A stretch of DNA of 64,000 bases from Pseudomonas sp. S35 (GCF_009866765.1 NZ_CP019431.1:4712001-4776000); one strand, 5' to 3'. Positions 26,114-35,672 are shown, counted from the stretch's first letter. A program made the numbers and translations. The notes: generated by a model from the sequence alone, not told the origin.

Positions 26114-27460
26114 TTATTCGGCAGCCGGTGCTTCTGGCTTGCGGCGCTTGAGCGGGGCCATGCCGTCTTTGCTGACGAGCGACAGGTTGTCGGTCTTCGG
26201 ACGGTTGGCGATCTTGCGCTTGGTCGGCGACTTGGCGCCGGTTTTCTTCTTGTCGCCCTTGGCGTCGGTCTTTTTCTTCTTCACGCCAACGGCCTTGCCC
26301 GACGCCTTGACCTTCTTCGGCCCGGTGTAGGTACCTTTGACTTCCTTGATGGTACGGCGCTCGAACGACTGCTTGAGGTAGCGTTCGATGCTCGACATCA
26401 GGTTCCAGTCGCCGTGGCAGATCAACGAGATGGCCAGGCCATCGTTGCCCGCACGCCCGGTACGGCCGATACGGTGCACGTACTCGTCGCCACTGCGGGG
26501 CATGTCGAAGTTGATCACCAGGTCCAGGCCATCTACGTCCAGGCCACGCGCGGCAACGTCGGTAGCAACCAGGATCTTCACGCCGCCGGCCTTGAGGCGG
26601 TCGATGGCCAGTTTGCGGTCCTTCTGGTCTTTCTCGCCGTGCAGCACGAACGCCTTGTATTCCTGGGCGACCAGGCGGCCGTAGATACGGTCTGCGGCAG
26701 CACGGGTGTTGGTGAACACGATGGCCTTCTGATAGGTCTCGTTGGCCAACAGCCAGTTGAGGATCTGCTCTTTGTGCACGTTGTGGTCAGCGGTGACGAT
26801 CTGCTGGCGCGTGGTCGCGTTCAGGTCGCTGACGTTGTTGACCTGCAAGTGCTCAGGGTTGTTCAGGACCTTGGCGACCATCTCGCGCAGGGTCGAACCG
26901 CCGGTGGTGGCGGAGAACAGCATGGTCTGCTGGCGGTTGACGCATTCGGCGACCAAGCGCTGTACGTCGTCGGCAAAGCCCATGTCGAGCATGCGGTCGG
27001 CTTCGTCGAGCACCAGCACTTCGACTTCCTTGAGGTCAAGGTTGCCGGCGTTGAGTTGCTCGATCATGCGGCCCGGGGTGCCGATGAGGATATCCGGCAC
27101 CTTGCGCAGCATGGCGGCCTGGACCTTGAAGTCTTCGCCGCCGGTAATAATGCCGGACTTGATGAAGGTGAACTGCGAGAAGCGTTCGACTTCCTTGAGG
27201 GTCTGCTGGGCCAGCTCACGGGTCGGCAGCAGGATCAGGGTCTTGATGCTCACGCGGACCTTGGCCGGGCCGATCAGACGATTCAGAACCGGCAGTACGA
27301 AAGCGGCGGTCTTGCCGCTGCCGGTTTGAGCCGTCACCCGCAGGTCACGCCCTTCGAGCGCGAGCGGGATGGCCGCTGCTTGCACAGGCGTAGGCTCGAC
27401 AAATTTAAGCTCGGCCACGGCTTTGAGCAGGCGTTCGTGCAGGGCGAATTGGGAAAACAC
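26114..27460 (-). CDS. DEAD-box ATP-dependent RNA helicase (SrmB/RhlE type)
   Basis: 448 residues from a GTG at 27460 with GAGGTA 7 bases upstream; the longer upstream frame lacks an RBS. Motifs in order: PTPVQAAAIPLAL (Q), TAQTGSGKTAAF (I), PTRELA (Ia), VLDEADRMLDMGF (II, DEAD), FSATT (III, SAT), VLHGEKDQ, VATDVAARGLDV (V) and HRIGRTGRAG (VI). A basic Lys-rich tail (VKKKKTDAKGDKKKTG) follows and probably binds RNA. Likely in ribosome assembly or mRNA decay. Close to PA2840 by memory. Confidence 0.93.
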   Translation of the reverse strand: MFSQFALHERLLKAVAELKFVEPTPVQAAAIPLALEGRDLRVTAQTGSGKTAAFVLPVLNRLIGPAKVRVSIKTLILLPTRELAQQTLKEVERFSQFTFIKSGIITGGEDFKVQAAMLRKVPDILIGTPGRMIEQLNAGNLDLKEVEVLVLDEADRMLDMGFADDVQRLVAECVNRQQTMLFSATTGGSTLREMVAKVLNNPEHLQVNNVSDLNATTRQQIVTADHNVHKEQILNWLLANETYQKAIVFTNTRAAADRIYGRLVAQEYKAFVLHGEKDQKDRKLAIDRLKAGGVKILVATDVAARGLDVDGLDLVINFDMPRSGDEYVHRIGRTGRAGNDGLAISLICHGDWNLMSSIERYLKQSFERRTIKEVKGTYTGPKKVKASGKAVGVKKKKTDAKGDKKKTGAKSPTKRKIANRPKTDNLSLVSKDGMAPLKRRKPEAPAAE

Positions 27461-27653
27461 GGGTGCTACCTCGAAGAAATACAAAATATCAGCGGCATAG
27501 GGTACCGGTTTCGGGCGTCCAAACCGAGTTTCTTTACGCGAACGGCGCGAATCAGCTGCTTTTTTGTTAAGGCTTTTGTCCACAACGTCAACTTTGTCGC
27601 ACTTAGATGCTCTAATCGCCCCGTCATGTCTTACAGAAGAATCGGTTTCATCC

Positions 27654-28364
27654 ATGGATATCAAACAGCTCTGGCTCAACGTCCAAGACCTCTGGGGCGC
27701 CCTCGATCAACACCCCATGCTGCATGCCAGCCTCGGGTTCCTGGTGTTGCTGGTGGTGGCCCTGCTGCTCGGTCGGGTGGCGCGTTACCTGATCCTCCAC
27801 GCGGTCAAGTTGCTCGGGCGGCAGCCGGCGCTGCACTGGCTCAATGACCTGCGGCACAACAAAGTCTTCCATCGCCTGGCGCAGATGACGCCTTCGCTGG
27901 TGATCCAGTTCGGCCTTTACCTGGTCCCGGACCTGAGCAAAACCGCGATATTGTTTATCGGCAATGTGGCGCTGGCCATCAGCATTCTGTTCATGGTGCT
28001 GGCGATGAGCGCCCTGCTCAACGCGCTGCTGGACATCTACGCCCGTACCGAACACGCCCGCACCCGCTCGATCAAGGGCTATGTGCAGTTGGCGAAGATG
28101 GTGCTGTTCGTGTTTGGCGCGATCATCATCGTCGCCACCTTGATCGACCGTTCGCCGCTGTTGCTGCTGTCGGGCCTGGGTGCGATGTCAGCGGTGATCC
28201 TGTTGGTGTACAAGGACACCCTGCTCTCGTTCGTCGCCAGCGTGCAGCTCACCAGCAACGACATGCTGCGCGTGGGCGACTGGATCGAAATGCCCCAGGT
28301 CGGCGCCGACGGCGATGTGGTGGACATTACCTTGCACACGGTCAAGGTGCAGAACCACGCGTGA
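27654..28364 (+). pseudogene. MscS-family mechanosensitive channel, 3' part cut off by the island
   Basis: 236 residues from MDIKQLWLNVQDLWGALDQH. Four or five hydrophobic segments and then the MscS pore/beta domain (SGLGAMSAVILLVYKDTLLS, NDMLRVGDWIEMPQVGADGD), as in the YbdG/YnaI branch (about 410-430 residues). The conserved frame runs to TVKVQN and then gives only His-Ala-stop where family members continue FDKTI and about 170 more residues. The break at about 28356 is taken as the left end of the GInt. The product probably no longer gates. Confidence 0.85.
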
Positions 28365-28375
28365 GCTCCTGCGAT

Positions 28376-28404
28376 TTGACGGATCCCGTGAGCTGACCTT
28401 AAAT
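28376..28404 (+). promoter_or_regulatory. Putative gin operon promoter at the island's left end
   Basis: TTGACG, 17-base spacer, TTAAAT. Only about 45 bases separate the host gene break from this point, so the promoter is carried by the island itself. The -10 box overlaps the first possible ginA ATG (28403), which argues for the ATG at 28433. Confidence 0.5.
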
Positions 28405-28408
28405 GGAC

Positions 28409-28432
28409 GGACATTCTCTTAGAGTATTGTCC
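28409..28432. promoter_or_regulatory. Imperfect dyad just before ginA
   Basis: GGACA..CTCT-T-AGAG..TGTCC, a 24-base dyad directly abutting the ATG at 28433 and downstream of the promoter. Its place suggests an autoregulatory operator or a recombinase-binding site. Confidence 0.4.
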
Positions 28433-29884
28433 ATGCCTGAATTAGCCGGAGCTTCCCAAGGCAACTATCACAAGGTCATCCTCAAGGATGTCCGTCTTTG
28501 GGAGCCTTGTAATGACCAGGATTCGACTGAATGGCTTGCGCTTCCAGATAACAACACAGGCGACCGCAAGGGTTATTCCATTAGGCCCATGCACCTCCAG
28601 CCGCAGTCCGCTCCACGACTCTACGTAATTGTCCAACCAGATGGGGGTCTTTGGCTTGAAGGCTGCCTCTACTTATTCTGGTGCTGGTCTGTAAAGGGAA
28701 TCAAAGATTCCACCGCTTCGAATGCCGCAGGCGACCTCTCAGACATGATGAACAAACTGACAGACGGTGAAAGAACTTATGACATCTTTCGGGGCCCACA
28801 GTCAGAACGGCCAACGTATTACTACAAATCCGAGTTGAAACTTGAGATTGCTCGGGGCCAAATTAAGCGGAAAACAGCGAATCGCAAAATCGGGAACATG
28901 ATTGGTTTCTACACATGGAAAGTAATGTGCCGGAACTTTAAGCCCGAAGCTGAAATGTGGATATCGACAGTTAAGCGCCGTCGTTATACAGACGCGCATG
29001 GAGTCGTCCAAGTGAAGGAAGTGATGGCGACTGATTTGCCCTTCAAAGACAAAGGATCCATATCGACTGGCCGCTTCATCCGTGATGGGGGCAAGCTCTT
29101 CCCAATTAATCGCGAAGATCAACAGTCACTTCTCGATGCCCTAATCCAACTGGGGAATACCGAAATGCTACTCACCCATGTAGTAGCGCTTACAACAGGA
29201 ATGAGAATTCAGTCAATCCTAACGCTTCGGCACAGTTGCGTAATTAGTGGCATAGGCGCGGACAACGACCCCTTCAAATATTCACTCCATCCTGTAACTA
29301 TAGGAGATGGAGAAATGACCGAAGCTAAAGGCGGCAAAAATCAGGCTGTCGAAATGCCCGCATGGGTTCACCACATGCTAAATATCTACATACATTCTCA
29401 ACGCCATACAGAGCGCGCCGAAAAATCACCAATAACGGACAACGCTAACCAATACGTATTCCTCACACGAACGGGAAAACCATACTACGTTGCAGAAATC
29501 GACCAATCGTTGTTTGGCTTCAGCGCTGAAAAGGGATCTGCAATTCGTCAATTCGCGAAGGTTATTCAGGAACAACTTATGAAAAACAATACATCATTCA
29601 ACTACCAGTTTCACGATCTACGAGCCACGTTCGGAATGAACTTACTCGAGGACTATATGCAAAGATTGAACAAGGGCGAAATGAATCAACTGGAACTGTT
29701 AGACAAACTCAGAAACAGGCTGAATCACGAAGATGTGAACGTAACCTTAGGATACCTCAAGTATAGAAAGGATCATCCGATCCTTGCCCAAGCTCAAACC
29801 GAGGTTGAGGCACACCTGGAAGCCATCGTCCTAAGGGAGATCTCCAAGCATGATAAATCAAGAGCGGCACCCCTACGAAATTAA
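28433..29884 (+). CDS. ginA: GInt tyrosine recombinase GinA
   Basis: 483 residues from the ATG at 28433 (an ATG at 28403 would overlap the -10 box). Tyrosine recombinase signature is complete: Arg258 in TTGMRIQSILTLRHS, His394-Arg397 in HDLRATFG, and the nucleophilic Tyr at about 441-444 in LGYLKYRKDH. The N-terminal 200 residues are a divergent core-binding region. The last 35 bases overlap ginB, so translation is coupled. It is one of three integrases needed together for GInt integration and excision. Confidence 0.87.
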   Translation: MPELAGASQGNYHKVILKDVRLWEPCNDQDSTEWLALPDNNTGDRKGYSIRPMHLQPQSAPRLYVIVQPDGGLWLEGCLYLFWCWSVKGIKDSTASNAAGDLSDMMNKLTDGERTYDIFRGPQSERPTYYYKSELKLEIARGQIKRKTANRKIGNMIGFYTWKVMCRNFKPEAEMWISTVKRRRYTDAHGVVQVKEVMATDLPFKDKGSISTGRFIRDGGKLFPINREDQQSLLDALIQLGNTEMLLTHVVALTTGMRIQSILTLRHSCVISGIGADNDPFKYSLHPVTIGDGEMTEAKGGKNQAVEMPAWVHHMLNIYIHSQRHTERAEKSPITDNANQYVFLTRTGKPYYVAEIDQSLFGFSAEKGSAIRQFAKVIQEQLMKNNTSFNYQFHDLRATFGMNLLEDYMQRLNKGEMNQLELLDKLRNRLNHEDVNVTLGYLKYRKDHPILAQAQTEVEAHLEAIVLREISKHDKSRAAPLRN

Positions 29885-31742
29885 TCTTCAAGAATACACA
29901 CTTGACCAATTCCGCGCTGTAATTACGGCCAGACCTATAGAAGGTCTCGTACTGCAATGCACCGATGACCGTAGAATCGACCTCGGCGCACTCTGTTACA
30001 CCGAACGCAATTTTGATAGCCGAAAAATGCCTAAGCCAGTCCAGGCTGACTCTTTCGCCGCTCATCGCACACCTTACATTCAACATTGGTGTCTCGAGTA
30101 CGCCGCAGCGTACCATCTGGGTGGTAGTCCATATACCCTATATACAAATGCGGTGGAGCTGGTGGCGTTTGGTGACTGGTCTGATGACAATGGACACAAT
30201 GATTTTCTCGAGTGTGCGAATTCTTACAAGCGGGCTCTTGATGGATACACTCATCATTTGATCACTGAAATGAACCGTGAAGACGGAATTTCTGAATACA
30301 CGGCCAGCCGACTCCAATCTCAAGTATTGAGAACCGCTTCGCTTTTTTACCCAGTAGCCGCTATCAATTTTCGAAACGACTTACCCATCATCTCTGCTAA
30401 TAGTTCCTCTTCAAATCCTACGAAGACACCATCAGAGCAAGCCATGGCCGAGCATTTAGTGGTCTGCCAATACTTGTTTGACGGCCTCGCCGACTTCGTT
30501 CTTCAGAAAAAGTCTTTTCCCCATCGAATTCCGTACATGGAAACTGAAGCACTTTTGTTACCTGCTGAATATGCAATCACAACGCCGGCGATTATTGACT
30601 CTACCTGGAAGGTTGGCCATAGCGTCATTTGGGATTATCGGTTGGGCGAAGTGAACTCTCTCGAACAGTGCATGGTGAAAGCAAACCAGTCCCGTCATCA
30701 ACTAATACCCCAACGAGAGCAAGCGCTTGAGCTTCTTCGAAACGCAAATGCTGACATTTATCACCAGAAGCGTATGTGGCTCGCAGGGTTGGCCCAAGAT
30801 GCGTTTATCTCCATGTTTGTTGCAAACGCAGGTATAAACGAATCGCAGCTAAGAAGGCTTCTTTGGTCTGAAACTTATGAGACGTCCACGAGCGACCATG
30901 CAGGCTTCGTCGTCATAAAATACCGGGCTGGCGACATGGAGCAGCAGTTTGAGATCAAAAAGACATTTCATAAGCAATTTACCAAATTTCTTAAGCTACG
31001 TGGTTTTCTATGTCGCAAGAAGACTTCCACCTACTTATTTATAAATTACAAGAAAAACAACACGGCGAATCGCCCTATCAAAGCTAACACCATTCACAGC
31101 TTTAACTCTCAGGTACGCAGCTTCCTTGACCCTTTACATCAGGGGCTAAACTTCCAAGGCTTGAGAAAGTACAAGTCCGTCTACCTGCTATCCCAAAACT
31201 ATACTATCAGCACCGTTTCTGCAGTAATGCAGAACAGCAGTGACACCATTTTGAAACATTATGCACAAGCGGAAGAGAAGCAAGCAATAGACGAGATATC
31301 CACCACATTAAGCTATGTCATCACCATTCTGGAGCGCGAACTTAAACTCCCTACCCCAGGGGGAGGATGTTCCGGGGAGCCTCCTTCTGAGGTAGAGGAA
31401 ACGCCGGAGAACTATCAGCCTGATTGTCGAAACTTTGTTGGGTGTGTTTTCTGCGATGAGTTTCGATTGCACGCTGATGAAGACTCAGTACGCAAATTGC
31501 TCAGCATGCGATACGTAACCAGAGAAAGATTGTCTTCATGCGAGGACATAAAGCAATTTAATGCGGTACATGGCAAAGCCATTGAAAAAATCGACTCTAT
31601 CCTGGCAGAGCTCTTAGAATTAAGGCCAGACATGAAGCCTTTGATAGAACGCGTGCAGGATGAAGTTGAGCTAGAATACAAACTGTCTCCCTACTGGGAG
31701 TCCCTCTACGGGCGTTTACTTCGACTCAAGGTGATCAAATGA
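29850..31742 (+). CDS. ginB: GInt recombinase-like protein GinB
   Basis: 630 residues. The C-terminal half retains a tyrosine-recombinase-like fold, but with altered motifs: NAGINESQLRRLLW where box I is expected (about residue 328), FQGLRKYKSVYLLSQ in place of HxxR (about 435), and a Tyr in TILKHYAQ (about 470). A Cys cluster CRNFVGCVFC near 530 suggests zinc binding. It may act as a structural partner rather than a full catalyst. RBS GGGAG is 8 bases before ATG. The stop overlaps ginC (ATGA). Confidence 0.82.
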   Translation: MINQERHPYEINLQEYTLDQFRAVITARPIEGLVLQCTDDRRIDLGALCYTERNFDSRKMPKPVQADSFAAHRTPYIQHWCLEYAAAYHLGGSPYTLYTNAVELVAFGDWSDDNGHNDFLECANSYKRALDGYTHHLITEMNREDGISEYTASRLQSQVLRTASLFYPVAAINFRNDLPIISANSSSSNPTKTPSEQAMAEHLVVCQYLFDGLADFVLQKKSFPHRIPYMETEALLLPAEYAITTPAIIDSTWKVGHSVIWDYRLGEVNSLEQCMVKANQSRHQLIPQREQALELLRNANADIYHQKRMWLAGLAQDAFISMFVANAGINESQLRRLLWSETYETSTSDHAGFVVIKYRAGDMEQQFEIKKTFHKQFTKFLKLRGFLCRKKTSTYLFINYKKNNTANRPIKANTIHSFNSQVRSFLDPLHQGLNFQGLRKYKSVYLLSQNYTISTVSAVMQNSSDTILKHYAQAEEKQAIDEISTTLSYVITILERELKLPTPGGGCSGEPPSEVEETPENYQPDCRNFVGCVFCDEFRLHADEDSVRKLLSMRYVTRERLSSCEDIKQFNAVHGKAIEKIDSILAELLELRPDMKPLIERVQDEVELEYKLSPYWESLYGRLLRLKVIK

Positions 31743-33739
31743 CAGACAACACTCAAAATTCGGGTCGAGCCCACTCTAATAGTTTTTCTGTTTTTCCCAC
31801 CGATCTCAGCTTTCTGGGCACAGATGTATTCTATGGAATGTCCTTTGCTAGACTCGATTCGAACACGGTGGTTTCCCGCACGCAAAACGGTGAAATCCTG
31901 TCACGACTATCATCCGACGAGTGGATTCTTCCCGCCTTTGCTTTCCATGTGGGCGACAATATCTATTTTAATTTCCTGCCATTCTACAACGTTTGCGATC
32001 ACAAAAACCATAACGTTGAGACTTGCAAAAAGCTTTTCATTATCAAGATGTTTTCAAAAAATCTGAAAAGTGGTCGACCACTACGATTGAGCACCATGCA
32101 CTCAACGCATCAACTGCTCGCTAAAATCAATGACCATTGCGTATTACACAATCTTAAGCTGGAAAGCATTTTCGAAGAGTTTGACCTTTTCAAAAATTTT
32201 CAAGAGGAACTGACTCCTAGCATGAATAAAGCGCTGGTTGCGCTTGTCCGAACTTTGAACAGCATTGACAGCCTTGAACGCGGATTCCCATTGAATGGAA
32301 CAATATTTCCATACATGCAAAAAGCAGCAAAAGCCATTAGAACTGAGGGCAAACAATTCCCTATCATCCCCAGCAGGATACTTCTATTCAAATATCGCCA
32401 ATATCACGCTCACATAGATGACTTCTTAGAACATCACCAAAATTTATTCGCCTTGTTAGATCGCGCAGCGGAAAACCCGTACTATGGGAAATCCAATAAA
32501 ATCCACACCAATCCAAATACGAGAGCCTCAAAACTAGCGACGGCGGAACACTTAGCGCTGCATATAGATAATCCAACCAATTTCAAGAAAGCTGTTCAAG
32601 AATACAATCTTGATACCTTGTGCGAAAAATATCAATGGAAGGCGATCATTAATGTTCTTGGCTTTATTACTAAAGTATCGCACTGCGCCAAGAGCCTGAT
32701 CCACCTATACACCTTGATGCGCGACCACGAAGTTAAAGGATTAACCACCGATTGCTTAGAACGCGTTAAGGGATGGAATAATGATGCACTCTACGTCGCC
32801 GGCATCACGACAAAACTCTATAGCACATCGAAGCCGACAAAATGGATTACCACAGATGCAATCCTAAAACCGGTCGACACTCTTACCAAAATCAACCGAT
32901 TTCTCTCACCGCATTTCAAAACCCCCAATAACCACCTTTTAATTTCGGCAGCAGTACACCCTGTTGCAAATGCCAAACCGTCGAAGGACTACTTGGTAAA
33001 AAGAATGGGAGTGGAGGCTGGGTTAGACCCTATACTCATTACAGAGGCTGACATTCAAGAACTTGAAGCAGTCGACCCCCTGAGAAACTGGCGTAGCGAT
33101 CCGAAATACAAGATAGGAGCTCCTTGGATAATATCTTCTCATCAATTTCGTCGCACCATGGCAGTATTTTGCGCGCAAACAGGACTCATCACTTTACCTT
33201 CGTTAAAGAGGTTATTGGGACATCTGACCAAGGTGATGAGCCTCTACTATACTAGGGGATGCTCCGCTCAGAATTACCACTTCAACCTTATCAATCCTGA
33301 GCTCGCAGCCGAGCTCAGGAGGGCAAAATCCGAAGCTGACGGTGCCATGTATATTCGTGAAGCACTAAGAACCTCAGAAAAACTGCTAGGCCTCAAAGGT
33401 ATGGATATCTCAGGCCAGCGCTCAAGTTCCGTTTGGGTAGATCGCGCCGTAGCTGAGACGGTGCAACTAGCAGCTAAAGGCCTAGCGGCCTACACCGAGA
33501 TCCCACTAGGTGGTTGCGCCTCGCCCGTGCCCTGTGATAAGCGTGCTCATGGTAATTTTTTCACGTGCCCTGGATGCCGCCACCTAATCGGGAAACAATC
33601 TGTCCTAGATGCCACATTAGAAATCATGAAGTTTGATATTTCAGAGCTTGACTCCGACAGCATGGAGTACAAAGCTGAAATGCAAAATCTTAAAGATTTT
33701 ACTGAGCTTCGTGACAGGCTTATAGCCAAATCAAAATAA
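31739..33739 (+). CDS. ginC: GInt tyrosine recombinase GinC
   Basis: 666 residues, AT-rich. Recombinase motifs: LMRDHEVKGL (box I Arg, about residue 330), His468-x-x-Arg471-Arg in HQFRRTMAVF, LKRLLGHLTKVMSLYY with Tyr503/504. The C-terminal extension has CASPVPC ... CPGCRH (Cys 593-613), a probable zinc site, like that of GinB. Coupled to ginB by a four-base overlap. Confidence 0.85.
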   Translation: MTDNTQNSGRAHSNSFSVFPTDLSFLGTDVFYGMSFARLDSNTVVSRTQNGEILSRLSSDEWILPAFAFHVGDNIYFNFLPFYNVCDHKNHNVETCKKLFIIKMFSKNLKSGRPLRLSTMHSTHQLLAKINDHCVLHNLKLESIFEEFDLFKNFQEELTPSMNKALVALVRTLNSIDSLERGFPLNGTIFPYMQKAAKAIRTEGKQFPIIPSRILLFKYRQYHAHIDDFLEHHQNLFALLDRAAENPYYGKSNKIHTNPNTRASKLATAEHLALHIDNPTNFKKAVQEYNLDTLCEKYQWKAIINVLGFITKVSHCAKSLIHLYTLMRDHEVKGLTTDCLERVKGWNNDALYVAGITTKLYSTSKPTKWITTDAILKPVDTLTKINRFLSPHFKTPNNHLLISAAVHPVANAKPSKDYLVKRMGVEAGLDPILITEADIQELEAVDPLRNWRSDPKYKIGAPWIISSHQFRRTMAVFCAQTGLITLPSLKRLLGHLTKVMSLYYTRGCSAQNYHFNLINPELAAELRRAKSEADGAMYIREALRTSEKLLGLKGMDISGQRSSSVWVDRAVAETVQLAAKGLAAYTEIPLGGCASPVPCDKRAHGNFFTCPGCRHLIGKQSVLDATLEIMKFDISELDSDSMEYKAEMQNLKDFTELRDRLIAKSK

Positions 33740-33764
33740 TTTTTTTGTTAAGTATGGAGCGAGC

Positions 33765-34208
33765 ATGTCTACTACTGAAAACTTTACGACCACCCTTAAG
33801 CCTTATTATGACGCCCTCAATCGCATTATCGACGGCTCACCCGACATTGTAGACAAGGATACTAAAATCACCTTGAACGCTGTAGCTATTGAGGCTGGCA
33901 AAAGCCCAGGAAGCATTAAGAAGAGCCGAGACGTATATAAGCCACTGATCGAAGAGATTTTAACCCGAGCCGAGCAACAAAAAAAGCTGGTAAAACCGGG
34001 CGCCTCACAAGTTCAGCATGCCAAAATCAAAGCCAGCAAGGCAAAAGCAGTTGCTGATGATTACAAATCTAAATATGAGGCAGCGTTAGCACGGGAACTC
34101 ATGTTAATAATTGCTTGGGATGACGCCAACCAAGAACTACGAAAAGGCAAAGTCGTACCGATAAGGCCCCATGTTAGGCCTCTGACTGATTCTAAAGAGA
34201 AAGAATAA
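33765..34208 (+). CDS. ginD: GInt small protein GinD
   Basis: 147 residues. Charged and helical: a central VAIEAGKSPGSIKKSRDVYKP resembles a helix-turn-helix and the following KASKAKAVADDYKSKYEAAL is coiled-coil-like. It closes the gin operon 25 bases after ginC (RBS GGAG). In GInts the fourth gene codes for a small putative helix-loop-helix protein essential for integration and excision. Likely DNA-binding accessory or directionality factor. Confidence 0.78.
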   Translation: MSTTENFTTTLKPYYDALNRIIDGSPDIVDKDTKITLNAVAIEAGKSPGSIKKSRDVYKPLIEEILTRAEQQKKLVKPGASQVQHAKIKASKAKAVADDYKSKYEAALARELMLIIAWDDANQELRKGKVVPIRPHVRPLTDSKEKE

Positions 34209-34225
34209 TGGGGCAAGGTACTTGA

Positions 34226-34381
34226 AGTTACTCCCCCGGAGCACTCAAAGCCAAGATCCGTCCCGGCTTTACCACCGTCAAAATCAAGCAAGCCCTCAAG
34301 CGCTACCTTGGGAAATCGAATCGAGCCGCCACAGCGCTATCCTTGCAATTGTTGGAAGATGCCTGCCCTTCAAGCGCTTGA
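34226..34381 (+). pseudogene. Decayed gene fragment after ginD
   Basis: A frame without start codon reads GALKAKIRPGFTTVKIKQAL then KRYLGKSNRAATALSLQLLE and ends at a TGA. It looks like the C-terminus of a small basic, helical nucleic-acid-binding protein, but I cannot name the family. It is the only coding-like stretch in the 273 bases between ginD and the RT gene. Confidence 0.4.
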
Positions 34382-34481
34382 GGACTCAGAGATAGTGTGC
34401 AGCAGGCGGCAGCAGACCAGTGACTAGGCGTACAGCAGCCACTTCCAATCCTTCACTCTCATCCTGGCTGCGCGGCTTTTG

Positions 34482-35600
34482 CTAGCCCGCTTCCCACGGC
34501 AGATCCACCGGCAGCTCAATTTGCAATTTGCTGGCCGGAATTAAGCTCAGATCTGCGGAGACTTCCCTAACCATCTGTCGCTGAAACTCGGCACCTGCAT
34601 ATCGCTCCAAAAGTGGCGCACGCGTCAGTAATACTCGAACGCGAGCCTTCAAGCGCTGCCCCTCTGGATGCCCACAAGCGATCAACCTGCCTATGCGTCC
34701 CATTACTCGACGCATCTCCTTTTCATCATCAGCGGACAGATGACCTGAATTACCCTCGACGCGATCCTCCAGCTGTTTCACGGCGGCGCGGATAGCCAAT
34801 CGGTGTTTTTTGGGAAGCCCTGTTATTGGCCCGCTCACCACTAATCCGGTCACGGTGACGGCGTCAGCTTTATCGCCAGTAATCAGTGCTTGCCCGCGCT
34901 TACGAACATGCAGCTTGCTTCGCTTCTGCAGGCAGCCTTTCTGACCGAGCATCCATGTGACAGAGGCAACAACTTGGGTGGTAGTAGCTTGATCAATACG
35001 AGTTTTGCAAGAAACAGTGATGTCATCTGCGAAGCGCGAATACGCCAGTCCCTGAGCTTTAAAGCGAGTGACGAGCGCCGGCTCGATATCCCAAAACACT
35101 AGGTTGGCCAAGTAGCTACTTGTACTCGCCCCTTGTGGAACCTGGCCCTCACGAGTAACTAGATCCGCAAGCAGAGTGGCTACATCTGCGGAGAAACGGA
35201 AGAGACCCACGAACAAGCGATGAATGTGCTCGTTTGTAATTGACGGGAAGAAATCAGCGATGTCCTGAAGGATGACTGTCTTGGCGCCGGTATGAACCCG
35301 AGCGTTCGAGTAAATGCTGCGGGGTAGCTTGGGATCTCTGATACCGCCGTGCAGGTATCCAGGGAACGAAACCTTGCTGAGGATCCGATCCACGATCTTG
35401 CGCTGGATCGTCTTCAGAGGCTCATGAGCGTCATAGGTATGTCTGGGTGTTATGCCGTCTTTTTTTGTTTGCGGGACATATCGATAAAGGCGAGAGCTAC
35501 GATGAGCAAGTGCGATTAGCCTCTCGACAGGCTCTCCGAGAGCACGTGCTAAGGCGCTGATGCTGTGGATAGGGCTATGAGGATAGAACGGAGCATCCAT
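34482..35600 (-). CDS. Retron-type reverse transcriptase
   Basis: 372 residues from the ATG at 35600, with GGAAG 7 bases upstream; an in-frame TTG two codons earlier lacks a usable RBS. Retron marks: NARVH (residues 99-103, the NAxxH motif), DIADFFPSI (113-121), PQGASTSSYLANL, the catalytic FADD (190-193, with Phe replacing Tyr of YADD) and VTGLVV (250-255, the retron VTG motif that binds msr). The rest is a basic thumb domain without a fused effector. It should make msDNA from an adjacent msr-msd RNA. First cargo gene after gin. Confidence 0.85.
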   Translation of the reverse strand: MDAPFYPHSPIHSISALARALGEPVERLIALAHRSSRLYRYVPQTKKDGITPRHTYDAHEPLKTIQRKIVDRILSKVSFPGYLHGGIRDPKLPRSIYSNARVHTGAKTVILQDIADFFPSITNEHIHRLFVGLFRFSADVATLLADLVTREGQVPQGASTSSYLANLVFWDIEPALVTRFKAQGLAYSRFADDITVSCKTRIDQATTTQVVASVTWMLGQKGCLQKRSKLHVRKRGQALITGDKADAVTVTGLVVSGPITGLPKKHRLAIRAAVKQLEDRVEGNSGHLSADDEKEMRRVMGRIGRLIACGHPEGQRLKARVRVLLTRAPLLERYAGAEFQRQMVREVSADLSLIPASKLQIELPVDLPWEAG

Positions 35601-35618
35601 GTCCAAGCTTCCGTTGAT

Positions 35619-35642
35619 GGGCCGGCCCCGAAGAACCGGCCC
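35619..35642 (-). other. UUCG-capped hairpin between companion ORF and RT
   Basis: On the minus strand, GGGCCGG-TTC then TTCG then GGG-CCGGCCC: seven GC pairs plus two G-U and one C-G, closed by a TTCG tetraloop. There is no T tract, so it is a stability or processing element of the transcript rather than a terminator. It lies 19 bases upstream of the RT start. Confidence 0.65.
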
Positions 35643-35672
35643 CTCTGAATTCGAATGATGTGGTTTGTTGTG

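Noticed and set aside
26414..27847. Long plus-strand frame opposite the helicase
   Set aside because: Antisense shadow of a well supported DEAD-box gene.
34482..35600. Group II intron or diversity-generating retroelement RT
   Set aside because: No maturase or HNH domain and no template/variable repeat nearby; NAxxH and VTG motifs favour a retron.
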